Source: Aldehydirespirator sp965116195 | GTDB lineage: Bacteria > Actinomycetota > Acidimicrobiia > Acidimicrobiales > Aldehydirespiratoraceae | Direction: 5' to 3' | Assembly (NCBI GenBank): GCA_965116195.1 | Contig: OZ220491.1 | Span: forward strand, 930,001 to 994,000 | Length of the DNA: 64,000 bases | Made by a program: the position numbers and the translations under genes | Shown: positions 35,154 through 44,532 of the stretch, piece after piece | How the letters are laid out: each line of letters opens with the position of its first letter | Numbering within the stretch: position 1 is the stretch's first letter | The notes under the pieces: model-generated | The model's database searches: none | Seen by the model: only the letters and a program-made list of their open reading frames with translations | What the model was told of the DNA's origin: nothing

Positions 35154-36617
35154 ATGCCCTCAACCACCGGCGCTTCAACCGCCGTCACTTCACCTGTCGG
35201 TACCTCCACTTCACCCACAGGCGCTTCGCGATCCGATGTCAGGAGCGGCGCAGAGACTGTAAGCGGTACCGGTGCCTCAACGACAGGTTCCCCTGCGGAG
35301 TCCGTTGGTCGTTTCGCTGACGCTTCTGCTGCACCTTCGGGTGCTGGGGCACCGGTGGATGCCGGGGTGACAGCAGGCGGACCGACGGTAGCCGAACTCG
35401 CAGCCCGCTCCAAAGCTGCATCAAGGTCCCTGGCCGCGGCTTCCACTGACACCAAGAACCGTGCCCTGCGAGCCGCCGCAAGAGAACTCATGGCGCGCAC
35501 GGACACGATTCTGGCTGCCAATGTGATTGATGTCGAGCGTGCTGAGGCTGCGGCGACACCTGCCAGCCTGGTGGACCGGCTGCGCTTGTCCAGGGCGCGC
35601 ATCGAGGCCATGGCTGACGGCTTGCTGCAGGTGGCAGCACTTCCTGATCCCGTCGGGGTGGTCGTTGACGGCTGCGTGCGTCCCAACGGTCTGCGCGTGG
35701 AGCGGGTACGGGTACCGCTCGGAGTGGTGGCGATCATCTACGAGAGCCGCCCCAACGTCACCTCTGATGCCGCCGGATTGTGTCTCAAGTCGGGCAATGC
35801 GGCTTTTTTGCGCGGCTCCTCCTCGGCGATCCGGTCCAACATGGCCATAGCTGCTGCGGTGACCGAGGCGATTTCACAGGTGGGCCTGCCCGCTGATGCG
35901 CTGGTGTTGGTGGAGGACACCTCGCGTGCTGCCGCTGTTGAGTTCATGCAGCAGACCGACTACGTTGACTGCCTCATCCCTCGGGGAGGGCCGTCGCTCA
36001 TCGGTTCGATAATCGACAATGCCACCGTGCCCGTGGTGATTGACGGGGCCGGAAACTGCCACGCCTACGTGGATGCGTCAGCAGATCTGCAACAGGCTCT
36101 TGACATCGTGGTCAACGGCAAAACGCAGCGTCCTTCGGTATGTAATGCGCTGGAGTCGTTGGTGGTTCACTCGGCTGTGGCCGAGGACTTCTTGGTGCGT
36201 TTGTCGGATGCGCTCAAAGATGTGGAGTTGCTTGGCGACCAGAGGGCCTGTGCTGTTGTTGACACGATGGGACAGGCAACTGACGCTGACTTCGCCACCG
36301 AGTTCCTTGACCTCAAAATGTCGGTGAAGACAGTGGACAGCCTCGAGGAGGCCATTGATCACGTGAACACCCACGGGTCGGGCCATTCCGAGACCATCAT
36401 CACCTCGGACATCAAAGCCGCTGACCGCTTCACCCGTGAGGTGGATGCAGCTGCCGTTCTGGTGAATGCATCCACTCGCTTTGTGGACGGTGAGGAGCTG
36501 GGCTTTGGTGCCGAAATCGGCATCAGCACGCAAAAGTTGCATGCCAGAGGACCCATGGGACTGGAACAGCTCACCACCGTGAAGTTCGTCGTGCGTGGCG
36601 ACGGTCACATCCGTTGA
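35154..36617 (+). CDS. proA: Gamma-glutamyl phosphate reductase with N-terminal extension
   Basis: 487 residues, about 65-70 longer than usual. Homology starts near TVAELAARSKAASRSLA; the catalytic cysteine is in KTQRPSVCNALES. It reduces glutamyl phosphate from ProB to the semialdehyde. The N-terminal ~75 residues are Ser/Thr/Gly/Ala repeats (TGASTAVTSPVGTSTSPTGA) without homology I recognise. The -10 box places the mRNA start at this ATG, so the extension is probably translated. GTG 35367 would remove it. Confidence 0.93.
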   Translation: MPSTTGASTAVTSPVGTSTSPTGASRSDVRSGAETVSGTGASTTGSPAESVGRFADASAAPSGAGAPVDAGVTAGGPTVAELAARSKAASRSLAAASTDTKNRALRAAARELMARTDTILAANVIDVERAEAAATPASLVDRLRLSRARIEAMADGLLQVAALPDPVGVVVDGCVRPNGLRVERVRVPLGVVAIIYESRPNVTSDAAGLCLKSGNAAFLRGSSSAIRSNMAIAAAVTEAISQVGLPADALVLVEDTSRAAAVEFMQQTDYVDCLIPRGGPSLIGSIIDNATVPVVIDGAGNCHAYVDASADLQQALDIVVNGKTQRPSVCNALESLVVHSAVAEDFLVRLSDALKDVELLGDQRACAVVDTMGQATDADFATEFLDLKMSVKTVDSLEEAIDHVNTHGSGHSETIITSDIKAADRFTREVDAAAVLVNASTRFVDGEELGFGAEIGISTQKLHARGPMGLEQLTTVKFVVRGDGHIR

Positions 36618-36677
36618 GCGGGTTGAATGATCCGCCACCAAGCCGAGTCAGCCGAGTCACCTGATCTTCTGATCTTC

Positions 36678-36806
36678 ATGTCTGAGCGCTTCGCCGATGT
36701 AACTGCCTACATGGTCGGATCAAGGCAACATCCAGCCGTGTCTGAGCGTTGCGCCGACGTTACTGCTCATACGGTCGGCTCTACAGAAACATCTGGTCAT
36801 GTCTGA
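36678..36806. repeat. 60/61-bp triplication of the MoxR-like gene start
   Basis: tgtctgagcgcttcgccgatgt with its start codon occurs at ATG 36678, GTG 36738 and ATG 36799. The first two copies are fused in frame (43 codons) and end in a TGA overlapping the third, real start. Confidence 0.9.
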
Positions 36807-37680
36807 GCGCTTCGCCGATGTGGGTGCTGTGCGCGCTGCGCTCGCCGGGGTTGACTATCTGTGTGAGGACGGTGTCGCAGGTGTGGTCTTTCTGGCCGAC
36901 CGTCTTGACAAGCCGGTACTTGTGGAAGGCCCGGCTGGTACGGGCAAGACCCAGCTTGCCAAGAGCGTTGCCGAGATGTCCGGCAGCAGGCTCATCCGGT
37001 TGCAGTGTTACGAGGGCCTTGATGAGGCGAGAGCGCTCTACGAGTGGAACTACAAAAAGCAGTTGCTTCGTATCCAAGCCGAGCGTCAGACCTCCGATGG
37101 TTGGGGTGACATCTCCGATGACATCTTCTCCGAGGAGTTCCTGTTGGCCCGCCCGCTGCTCGAGGCCATCACCGCCACTGATCCGGTGGTGCTGCTGATT
37201 GACGAGGTTGACCGGGTTGAGGTCGAAACGGAAGCCCTGCTGTTGGAGGTGTTGAGCGAGTTTCAGGTCTCGATCCCCGAACTCGGGACCATGCAGGCGG
37301 CTCAGTTGCCTCTGGTGTTTTTGACCTCCAACAACACGCGCGAGTTGAGCGAGGCTCTCAAACGGCGCTGCCTTTACCTGCATATCGACTATCCGTCAAT
37401 GGAGCGCGAGAAGGAGATAGTGCTGGCGAAGGTGCCGGACATCACCGAGAGTCTGGCTGACCAGATCGCTCGTGTGGTGCGGTCTGTTCGCCGACTTGAG
37501 CTGAAGAAGGCTCCTTCGGTTTCTGAAACGCTGGACTGGGCTCGCACACTGGTGCTTTTGGGTGTGGCACATGTTGATGCCGAGGTTGCCGCCGACACGA
37601 TCAATATTCTGCTCAAGTACCAGAGCGACATCGCCAGAGCCGGTAAAGAACTGGCTTCGGCGGACGGCATCGGAACCTGA
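36799..37680 (+). CDS. MoxR-family AAA+ ATPase
   Basis: 293 residues. Walker A is EGPAGTGKTQLA and Walker B VVLLIDEVDRVE, followed by VFLTSNNTRELSEALKRRC. MoxR proteins act as chaperone-like ATPases for von Willebrand factor A partners; the VWA gene directly downstream fits. Some such pairs mature CO dehydrogenase or other metal enzymes, but no client enzyme is encoded nearby. Confidence 0.9.
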   Translation: MSERFADVGAVRAALAGVDYLCEDGVAGVVFLADRLDKPVLVEGPAGTGKTQLAKSVAEMSGSRLIRLQCYEGLDEARALYEWNYKKQLLRIQAERQTSDGWGDISDDIFSEEFLLARPLLEAITATDPVVLLIDEVDRVEVETEALLLEVLSEFQVSIPELGTMQAAQLPLVFLTSNNTRELSEALKRRCLYLHIDYPSMEREKEIVLAKVPDITESLADQIARVVRSVRRLELKKAPSVSETLDWARTLVLLGVAHVDAEVAADTINILLKYQSDIARAGKELASADGIGT

Positions 37681-37710
37681 ACAGTACCGGTCACAAGGTC
37701 GCCGCTGCTC

Positions 37711-37825
37711 GCGGAAGCTGTGCATGACGTAGCAACTGAACAGGTTCGGCACAGATCGCCGCTCGCGGAAGCTGTGCATGACGTAGCAACTGAACAGGTT
37801 CGGCACCGATCGCCGCTCGCAGCAG
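37711..37825. repeat. 54-bp direct repeat after the MoxR-like gene
   Basis: gcggaagctgtgcatgacgt starts at 37711 and 37765, with a partial third copy at 37819. It lies in the gap between the MoxR and VWA genes. Confidence 0.88.
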
Positions 37826-37893
37826 TTTGTGAACCGGGCGAAAGTTGTGAACCAGCAGGCGAATTTGTGCAGCAGGCGAAGTTGTGAACCACG
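37826..37893. repeat. 17-20-bp copies of the VWA gene start
   Basis: A gttGTGAACC-like element occurs at GTG 37829, 37847 and 37884, with a degenerate one at 37867. The last is the chosen start of the VWA gene. Confidence 0.75.
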
Positions 37894-39371
37894 CTGATCC
37901 CAGCGCCGACGTGGTGATGTCAACCGCTGGCGATTCGCTGCTTGATCTGATGAACGGCTTCATCGCGGAACTGCGAGCAGTCGGCATCCCGGCAAGTCTG
38001 ACCGAAAGCCTCGATGCCATGGAGGCCCTGCGCCATGTGCCGCTGGTGGATCGCGACACGTTCAAGTACGCGCTGGCAGCGACCCTGGTAAAGAATCAGG
38101 CGCACTGGGCGGCCTATGAGACGGTCTTTGAGGTCTACTTCTCGTTGAGGGGGCCCGAGTATGCGATCGGCTCAGACGATGCTGGCCCTGACCCTGACGC
38201 TGAGGACGGCACTGACGAAGAGGGCCATCCGATGGGTGCTGGCACTGCGGGAGGGGCCAGTGAGTTGCTCACGCCCGAGGAGTTGGCCGAGATGCTGTAT
38301 CGGGCGTTGCTGCACGGTCAACGTGAGATGCTGGCCCGTGCCGCACGTCAGGCGGTCAGGCGTTATGCCGGTATGGAACCGGGCCGTCCCGTCGGCGGTA
38401 CCTATTACCTGTACCGCACATTGCGAAACCTTGATCTTGACGGGGTGCTGGCGCGTTTGATGACGGCGCAACAGCACAGCGAGGGCGAGGCCGACGCGTT
38501 CGAGGCGAGGCTCAGACGTGACACCTACGAGATGCGCATAGCCGAACTCAAACAACAGATCGAGGCAGAGATCCGTCGCCGTCTGGTGGCCGACCGCGGC
38601 ACCGAGGCGATGGCCAAGACCCTGAGAAAGCCGCTGCCATCTGACATCGACTTCATGCACGCCTCGCGCCAGGAGATGGCGAGCCTGCGCAAGGCGATCT
38701 ATCCGCTCACCCGCAAACTGGCCGCCCGGTTGGTGCGCAAACGTCGCCACGGACGTTCGGGGCCTCTGGACTTTCGCTCTACTGTGCGCCATTCGCTCTC
38801 ATATGGAGGCGTGCCGGCTGAGCCGAAGTTTCGCCACCCGCGTCCTCACAAGCCCGAGATCATGGTGGTGGCTGATGTGTCTGGTTCGGTTGCTGCGTTC
38901 GCTCGCTTCACGCTGCACCTGGTCTATGCGTTGTCCAGTCAATTTTCCAGGGTTCGCTCATTTGTGTTCATTGACGGCTTGGACGAGGTGACCAGGTACT
39001 TTGAGGGAACTGACGACATCGCCGAAGCTGTGCATCGGGTCAACACCGAGGCCGACGTGGTCTGGGTGGACGGCCATTCCGACTACGGCCACGCATTCGA
39101 TATCTTCTGGAAGAAGTTCGGTGACGACATCGGGCCACGCACGACTGTGTTGATTCTGGGTGACGCTCGCAACAACTATCACGCTGCCGAGAACTGGATC
39201 GTCAAAGCCGTGCAGGACAAGGCCCGTCAGCTTTACTGGCTCAACCCCGAGCCTCGCAGTTATTGGGACACAGGCGACTCGATTGTGGGCGAGTACGCCC
39301 CCCACTGTGACGGAGTGTTCGAGGTGCGCAACCTTCGCCAACTAGAGGCATTTGTGGATCACCTGGCGTGA
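37884..39371 (+). CDS. CoxE-like von Willebrand factor A domain protein
   Basis: 495 residues. The C-terminal VWA domain has a MIDAS motif (VVADVSGSVAAF, D-x-S-x-S) and later VWVDGHSDYGHAF; the N-terminal half is helical. It is the predicted partner of the upstream MoxR ATPase. GTG 37884 is preferred; ATG 37917 is possible. Confidence 0.85.
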   Translation: MNHADPSADVVMSTAGDSLLDLMNGFIAELRAVGIPASLTESLDAMEALRHVPLVDRDTFKYALAATLVKNQAHWAAYETVFEVYFSLRGPEYAIGSDDAGPDPDAEDGTDEEGHPMGAGTAGGASELLTPEELAEMLYRALLHGQREMLARAARQAVRRYAGMEPGRPVGGTYYLYRTLRNLDLDGVLARLMTAQQHSEGEADAFEARLRRDTYEMRIAELKQQIEAEIRRRLVADRGTEAMAKTLRKPLPSDIDFMHASRQEMASLRKAIYPLTRKLAARLVRKRRHGRSGPLDFRSTVRHSLSYGGVPAEPKFRHPRPHKPEIMVVADVSGSVAAFARFTLHLVYALSSQFSRVRSFVFIDGLDEVTRYFEGTDDIAEAVHRVNTEADVVWVDGHSDYGHAFDIFWKKFGDDIGPRTTVLILGDARNNYHAAENWIVKAVQDKARQLYWLNPEPRSYWDTGDSIVGEYAPHCDGVFEVRNLRQLEAFVDHLA

Positions 39372-39424
39372 TGATCGCTGGACTCATCAGTTGACTCTGG
39401 CGGGAGTTTCGGTTGGCTCCGGAG

Positions 39425-40807
39425 TCAGTTGCGCCCGGCGAGCATCTCACCCACGCGGAACGCCAGGTCAACGGACTGGCGTCCGTTGAGCCGAGGGTCA
39501 CAGAGCGTTTCGAATGCTTGTTCAAGGTCTTCGTGGCTGATGTCGTCGGCCCCTCCCACGCACTCGGTGACCGCGTCACCGGTCAACTCGACATGCACTC
39601 CGCCGGGCCAGGTGCCGCAGGCCTTGTGCGCTGCGAAGAAGCCGCTTATCTCGCCCAGCACATCGTCGAAGTTACGGGTCTTGCGGCCCGATGCCGCGGT
39701 GTAGGTGTTGCCGTGCATGGGATCACACACCCAGGCGACCGGATGTTCCGAAGCCTCAACCGCAGTGAGCAGCGAAGGCAGCAGGTCACGTACCTTTGAT
39801 GCTCCCATCCTGATGATGAGCGTGAGCCGTCCGGGAATCCGTGTCGGATTGAGAACCTCGCACAGCGCCAGCACCTCGTCAGCTGTGGCTGTGGGCCCCA
39901 CCTTGCAAGCGATGGGGTTCTGCACGCCGCTCAGAAACTCCACATGAGCACCGTCAACCTGGCGGGTGCGCTCTCCGATCCAGAGCATGTGCGCTGAGCA
40001 GTCATACCAGAGCCCGGAGGTCGAGTCCTGACGTGTGAGAGCCTCCTCATAGTCCAAGATGAGGGCTTCGTGGCTGGTGTAGAACTCCACCTCCCGCAAC
40101 TGCGGCGTGTTGTTGCTGACAACCCCGCAAGCCGTCATGAACCGCAGAGCTCCGTCGATGTCCTCAGCCATGCGCGAGTAGCGCTGGCCTGCGGGTGATG
40201 TGGCCACGAACTCGCGGTTCCAGCTTGCCACCCGCGACAGGTCTGCATAGCCGCCACGGGTGAAGGCCCTCAGCAGGTTGAGCGTGGATGCGGCACGGTG
40301 ATATGAGGTGAGCAGCCGATTCGGGTCCGGTAGACGCTCAGACTCACTGAAGCCTATGTCGTTGACCATGTGCCCCAGAAAGGATGTCAGTTCGGCATCG
40401 CCTTTGGTCTCGGTGGGACTTGAGCGGGGCTTGGCGAACTGACCGGCGATACGCCCGACCTTCACGACCGGCACCCCGCCCGAGTAGGTGAGTACGATGG
40501 CCATCTGCAAGATCACGCGCAACCGGTCGCGGATCGAGTCAGCCGAGGAGTCAAAAGACTCCGCGCAGTCACCGGCCTGCAAGAGAAATGCCTCACCGTT
40601 GGCGACGCGGCCCATGTGTTTGGTCAGTGAACGGGCCTCACCTGCAAACACCAGTGGCGGCAGATCGCCGAGAGTCTTCGTGGCGCGTTCCAAGTCAGCG
40701 TGATCAGGCCAAACAGGCTGATGCATCGCAGGTTTGGCACGCCACGAAGAAGGCGACCAGGCATCGCCGGGGAACAGGGTGAGGTCCTCTCCGGCAGCGG
40801 CACTCAT
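39425..40807 (-). CDS. aroG: Class II DAHP synthase
   Basis: About 460 residues. Class II (plant/mycobacterial) features include FLLQAGDCAESF, RIAGQFAKPRSS, VEFLSGVQNPIACKVGPTA and CDPMHGNT. It condenses PEP and erythrose 4-phosphate, the first step to aromatic amino acids. ATG 40807 lies 4 nt after the sigma-factor stop, so the two are probably co-transcribed; TTG 40828 is less likely. Confidence 0.95.
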   Translation of the reverse strand: MSAAAGEDLTLFPGDAWSPSSWRAKPAMHQPVWPDHADLERATKTLGDLPPLVFAGEARSLTKHMGRVANGEAFLLQAGDCAESFDSSADSIRDRLRVILQMAIVLTYSGGVPVVKVGRIAGQFAKPRSSPTETKGDAELTSFLGHMVNDIGFSESERLPDPNRLLTSYHRAASTLNLLRAFTRGGYADLSRVASWNREFVATSPAGQRYSRMAEDIDGALRFMTACGVVSNNTPQLREVEFYTSHEALILDYEEALTRQDSTSGLWYDCSAHMLWIGERTRQVDGAHVEFLSGVQNPIACKVGPTATADEVLALCEVLNPTRIPGRLTLIIRMGASKVRDLLPSLLTAVEASEHPVAWVCDPMHGNTYTAASGRKTRNFDDVLGEISGFFAAHKACGTWPGGVHVELTGDAVTECVGGADDISHEDLEQAFETLCDPRLNGRQSVDLAFRVGEMLAGRN

Positions 40808-40811
40808 GGCA

Positions 40812-41660
40812 TCAGGCCGCGTCGTCAACGATCTCGGCGATACGCGTCTCCTCGGCGTGCTCTCGCACGGTGTTGATGGCGCGTTTCACCAGCCGCCGGG
40901 CTGCTTCGGCAGTGACCCCGAGTTCCTCGCCCACTTCGCGGTAGGAGCGTTTGATGCCGTCGGAAAGCCCGAAGCGTTGCCTCACGGCGAGCTGGGCACG
41001 CTCCTCCAGGATGTCGAGCAGTCCGGTGACCATCTCTTCCTCGACCTTGGCCATCACCTCAGGCTCCGGACCGGGGTTGGCGTCGGGCAGCAGGTCGATC
41101 AGTTCGTTGCTGTCGTCATCGCCGATGGTGCGGTCCAACGATGTGGGTGTGGTCAGACGGTGAAGCCGGGCGTGGTCATCGTCAAGTTCGTCCCCGTCGC
41201 CGGACACCTGTCGCAGGGCTGCCCGCAGGCTGGCCGAGCGGTCGCCGGGCAACCGCACCAGGCTGGCCTTCTGGTCAAGTGCCCGGCCGATGGACTGGCG
41301 AATCCAGAACGTGGCATAGGTCGAGAACTTGAACCCTTTGCGCCAGTCGAACTTGTCAACGGCGTGCTCCAGACCGAGGTTGCCCTCCTGGATCAGATCA
41401 AGCAACTCCATGCCGGGAGGCAACGGATAGCGGCGTGCCACGCTGACCACAAGGCGCAGGTTGGCACGGATAAAACGGTCTTTGGCCTTCTCGGCCTCGC
41501 GAATCTCGCGGTCAATCTTGCGGCTTCGCACGCCCTGCTCTTTGCGGCGCCGGGCTTCAACCCCGCGCTCTATGGCCTGTGACAGCTCGCGCTCGTCCTG
41601 CGCATTGAGCAGGTCAACCGCACCGATCTCGTTCAGGTACTGTCCTACTGAATCACTCAT
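40812..41660 (-). CDS. Sigma-70 family RNA polymerase sigma factor
   Basis: About 282 residues. Region 1.2 (SVGQYLNEIGAVDLLNAQDE), region 2 (LLDLIQEGNLGLEHAVDKFD, then KFSTYATFWIRQSIGRAL) and region 4 HTH (YREVGEELGVTAEAARRLVK) are present. The short N-terminus suggests an alternative, SigB/HrdB-like group 2 factor, not the housekeeping one. ATG 41660 has AGGTG 6 nt upstream; GTG 41669 is possible. It precedes aroG in one unit. Confidence 0.9.
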   Translation of the reverse strand: MSDSVGQYLNEIGAVDLLNAQDERELSQAIERGVEARRRKEQGVRSRKIDREIREAEKAKDRFIRANLRLVVSVARRYPLPPGMELLDLIQEGNLGLEHAVDKFDWRKGFKFSTYATFWIRQSIGRALDQKASLVRLPGDRSASLRAALRQVSGDGDELDDDHARLHRLTTPTSLDRTIGDDDSNELIDLLPDANPGPEPEVMAKVEEEMVTGLLDILEERAQLAVRQRFGLSDGIKRSYREVGEELGVTAEAARRLVKRAINTVREHAEETRIAEIVDDAA

Positions 41661-41832
41661 TTTGTTCACCTGACCGACCCTGCTCGCGACAGTTACGGTC
41701 TACTCGCTTTCTGTGTGGGGGAGTTGGTGCCAGGTGCGAACCTCCCAGGGCCCGCTACTCCAGCCCAACGGGTTTCGTGACAGGTTACATCGTTTGTTCC
41801 GGCAAGTCAAGACACGCGCCACTGACAGCACA

Positions 41833-41846
41833 GTGACATGTGTCAC
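41833..41846. promoter_or_regulatory. CRP/FNR-like palindrome between sigma gene and nadD
   Basis: GTGACATGTGTCAC has GTGA-N6-TCAC symmetry, like mycobacterial CRP-type sites. It lies about 170 bp upstream of the sigma-factor start and 130 bp upstream of nadD. The regulator is unknown. The rest of the 305-bp gap shows only the nadD -10 box. Confidence 0.35.
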
Positions 41847-41962
41847 GAGCAGGCGATACTTACGATGCGGATGTCCAACACTGCTTGGTGGCCTCGGGGC
41901 GGGTCCTCGGGGCGGCTCCCGGGCGATTCCCGACACCTCGGCTCCCAGGCAGGCCGTCATCC

Positions 41963-41968
41963 TACACT
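41963..41968 (+). promoter_or_regulatory. Probable -10 box for leaderless nadD mRNA
   Basis: TACACT is followed by 6 nt and ATG 41975; no ribosome-binding site is present. Confidence 0.55.
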
Positions 41969-41974
41969 GCAAAC

Positions 41975-42577
41975 ATGGCCATTTTGCAACGTACACGCAT
42001 CGGTGTGTTGGGGGGCACCTTCGATCCGCCCCACTTCGGTCACCTTGCCTTCGCTTGTGAAGTGCTTCACCGCTTGAGAATGGCCAAAATGCTGATGATG
42101 GTGGCGAACGATCCCTGGCAGAAATCCGCCAAGGTGCCTGTGACTCCGGCTGAGATGCGACTTCAGATGGTCAGATTGATGGTCGCAGAAGTACCAGGAA
42201 TTGAAGTCTGTGCCATGGAGATCAGTCGCGGGGGTGCCAGCTACATGGCCGACACGCTGACACAGTTGAGAGCCCGTTGTCCCCTAGCCGAGTTGATGCT
42301 GGTTGTGGGCTCTGACGCTGCGGCAGGTCTGGAGACCTGGAAGCGCCCGGCGGAGCTTCGGGCGTTGGCGACCATCGTCGTGGCGCAGCGAGCCGGTCGG
42401 CGTGACGGGTGTCCGCCTGACGGTTGGCCGGCACTTGTCGTTGATGTACCAGCGCTGGACATTTCGTCTTGTGATGTCAGGGCAAGGTTCGCCGAGGGCC
42501 GTCCGGTTGAGGCGCTCGTGCCTGGCGCGGTGGCAGAGTATGTGCGGGCTCAGGGTCTCTACGGATGCAGCCCGTGA
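41975..42577 (+). CDS. nadD: Nicotinate-nucleotide adenylyltransferase
   Basis: 200 residues. GVLGGTFDPPHFGHLAFACE contains the nucleotidyltransferase GxFxPxHxGH motif, and ISSCDVRARF occupies the ISSTxIR position with Cys for Thr. It makes NaAD in NAD synthesis. ATG 41975 agrees with the leaderless promoter; the frame is open further upstream. Confidence 0.95.
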   Translation: MAILQRTRIGVLGGTFDPPHFGHLAFACEVLHRLRMAKMLMMVANDPWQKSAKVPVTPAEMRLQMVRLMVAEVPGIEVCAMEISRGGASYMADTLTQLRARCPLAELMLVVGSDAAAGLETWKRPAELRALATIVVAQRAGRRDGCPPDGWPALVVDVPALDISSCDVRARFAEGRPVEALVPGAVAEYVRAQGLYGCSP

Positions 42578-43890
42578 ACGTGGACACCCAGGACACTCGA
42601 TATCCCCAAGCTCCTGTCCCCAAAGGCTCGGGCCATTCCCAAAAGCAACCACACTCCAGACCGCCCACTCGCTTGGCCAGGCGCTTGCGTCGTCGCCCGG
42701 CCCCGAACGCCCACTACTTCTGGCGCTTCATCTATCCGGTGATTGTTGCAGCAGCGGCAGTCGCGGTGTTCGTACTGGCCGGCCAGGGTGGTAGAGCCGT
42801 GCTGGTGGACACAATCGGGCAGGTGCAGGAGCCTTTCAGGCTTGAGCCTGACGAGCCCGGATACCTCGAGTTGGTTGACGCGACTCCCACGCTGTTGGCC
42901 TTGCACACTCATGAAGCCGAGTTGACCGGGGTGACCTTGATGGCCCGACCCGGCATCAATGCCGGCGGGGGTGTCGTGCTGCTTCCGGTTGATGTCGCAG
43001 TGATGCCGCCAACCCCGGCGTCAGCCGGCTGGGAGTCACTGGCCGCTGCCTATCAGCGCGCCGGTGCTGAAGCCGTCCTGTGGCACGCCGAGAGCTTGTT
43101 CGGACTGGGTTTTGATCATGTGGTTGAGGTACCCACGGCTGTGCTGGCCACCCTGATGGAGCCGATTGGGACGTTGCCTTACGTGGTGCTCGATGACCTG
43201 GTCGAGGTGGCAGATGACGGTTCGGCCAGGGTTGTTTATGAGGCAGGCCGAACGAACCTTTCGGCTGCCGAGGCTGCTGCGGTGTACTCCTTCCGCAGCA
43301 CCGGCGAGGCTGCGGTCAACCGGTTGGAGAGGCAACGGGCCATGTGGGAGGTCTGGGTGGATGTTGTCAGGCGTGCCGAAGACTCGTCCACAACACTGGT
43401 GCCATCTGATGACGTCATGTCGTCCTTCCTGCGGGCGTTTTCCGTTGGCACTTTCGTTGTTGATGTTCCTCCCGTGCAGACAGCGGTGCAGGACGACGGC
43501 GCGTCTGTCTACCATGTGCTTGGTGAGGAGAGCAGGTCATGGCTGAGAGTCCGCTCCCTGGACCTGGTGCCCTGGCCGACCCAGCCGGCTTCTTTTTTTC
43601 GACCGCGAGTGCAGCTGCTTGACGGCACAGGGGTGGCGGCCGTACGCAACGCGCTGGTTGATGAGGTGGTCGCAGCAGGCGGAGTTGTCACCGTCATGGG
43701 CAACGCTTCCGAGTTCGGTGTGGAGTCCACCCGCTTCGCCTACCATCGTCCGGAGTTGATGACGGACCCCCACGTGAACAACATCGCCTACCAGTTGGGC
43801 CTCAACATGGAGTATGTCCTGCCCGACAAGTCGGCTCCCGATTTGGTTGACATCACCCTGACCGTCGGCCTTGACCGGGTACCGCAGTGA
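42565..43890 (+). CDS. Membrane protein with LytR C-terminal domain, LCP-like
   Basis: 441 residues: a basic N-terminus, one membrane helix (FIYPVIVAAAAVAVFVLA), a diverged LCP-like region and a C-terminal LytR_C domain (VQLLDGTGVAAVRNALVDEV). LCP proteins attach polymers to the wall. I do not see the arginines expected for phosphotransferase activity, so it may be non-catalytic. It lies between nadD and rsfS. ATG 42565 or GTG 42574 overlap the nadD end. Confidence 0.75.
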   Translation: MQPVNVDTQDTRYPQAPVPKGSGHSQKQPHSRPPTRLARRLRRRPAPNAHYFWRFIYPVIVAAAAVAVFVLAGQGGRAVLVDTIGQVQEPFRLEPDEPGYLELVDATPTLLALHTHEAELTGVTLMARPGINAGGGVVLLPVDVAVMPPTPASAGWESLAAAYQRAGAEAVLWHAESLFGLGFDHVVEVPTAVLATLMEPIGTLPYVVLDDLVEVADDGSARVVYEAGRTNLSAAEAAAVYSFRSTGEAAVNRLERQRAMWEVWVDVVRRAEDSSTTLVPSDDVMSSFLRAFSVGTFVVDVPPVQTAVQDDGASVYHVLGEESRSWLRVRSLDLVPWPTQPASFFRPRVQLLDGTGVAAVRNALVDEVVAAGGVVTVMGNASEFGVESTRFAYHRPELMTDPHVNNIAYQLGLNMEYVLPDKSAPDLVDITLTVGLDRVPQ

Positions 43891-44091
43891 CAAAACGCTG
43901 TTCGGTGTACGGGGGCGGTGTGCGCGTAACCGGCGGGATTGAGTCCTTTGCAGGTCGCAGGGGCGGCGCAGCGTCTGGGGTGGCTGGTGAGCCGGAGTGC
44001 CTTGTCGCCTCAACGCATGGTGGTTCAGTGTTTTGGTGTCTTGGCGTGGCTTGGTGATGCGGGGCGTTTCGGTGTCGGGGGGCGGCTCACG

Positions 44092-44532
44092 GTGACAGAG
44101 GTCGTCAAACCCGGTGGGGGGGCGATCAACCAGGATCAGCGCGATGCGATGCGGTGGGCCGTGGCTGCGGCCCGCGCTGCCGACTCCCGCACGGGCGTTG
44201 ACACGACAGTTATGGCGGTGGGTGACATCTTGGCTGTGACCGAGTTCTTCGTTGTCACCCATGGCCACAATCCCCGTCAGGTGAGGGCCATCACCGAAGG
44301 AGTGGAGGAGGATCTGCGAGCCGCCGGCGGGCCGGCACCGGTGCGGATTGAGGGGGCTGAGGCCCGCCAATGGGTGTTGATTGACTACGGCAACTTCGTG
44401 GTGCATGTCTTTGATGGCGAGCAACGTGAGTTCTACCGGCTTGAGCAGCTCTGGGGTGACTGTCCCGTACTTGATTGGCGCGCTGCGGACGAACGGTCTG
44501 TGCATGAGCACTCTGTGGCTAACACCCAGTAA
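44092..44532 (+). CDS. rsfS: Ribosomal silencing factor RsfS
   Basis: 146 residues from GTG 44092. The core (VMAVGDILAVTEFFVVTHGHNPRQVRAI, then WVLIDYGNFVVHVF and REFYRLEQLWGD) matches RsfS, which binds L14 and blocks subunit joining during starvation. The frame is open back to 43939 but those residues lack family similarity; a ggggggcgg lies before 44092. Its last codons (DERSVHEHSVANTQ and stop) are copied in the downstream array. Confidence 0.92.
   Translation: MTEVVKPGGGAINQDQRDAMRWAVAAARAADSRTGVDTTVMAVGDILAVTEFFVVTHGHNPRQVRAITEGVEEDLRAAGGPAPVRIEGAEARQWVLIDYGNFVVHVFDGEQREFYRLEQLWGDCPVLDWRAADERSVHEHSVANTQ

Noticed and set aside
42565..43890. Active LCP phosphotransferase
   Set aside because: The LytR_C domain is clear but I cannot find the conserved arginine-rich catalytic pattern, so I call it only LCP-like.
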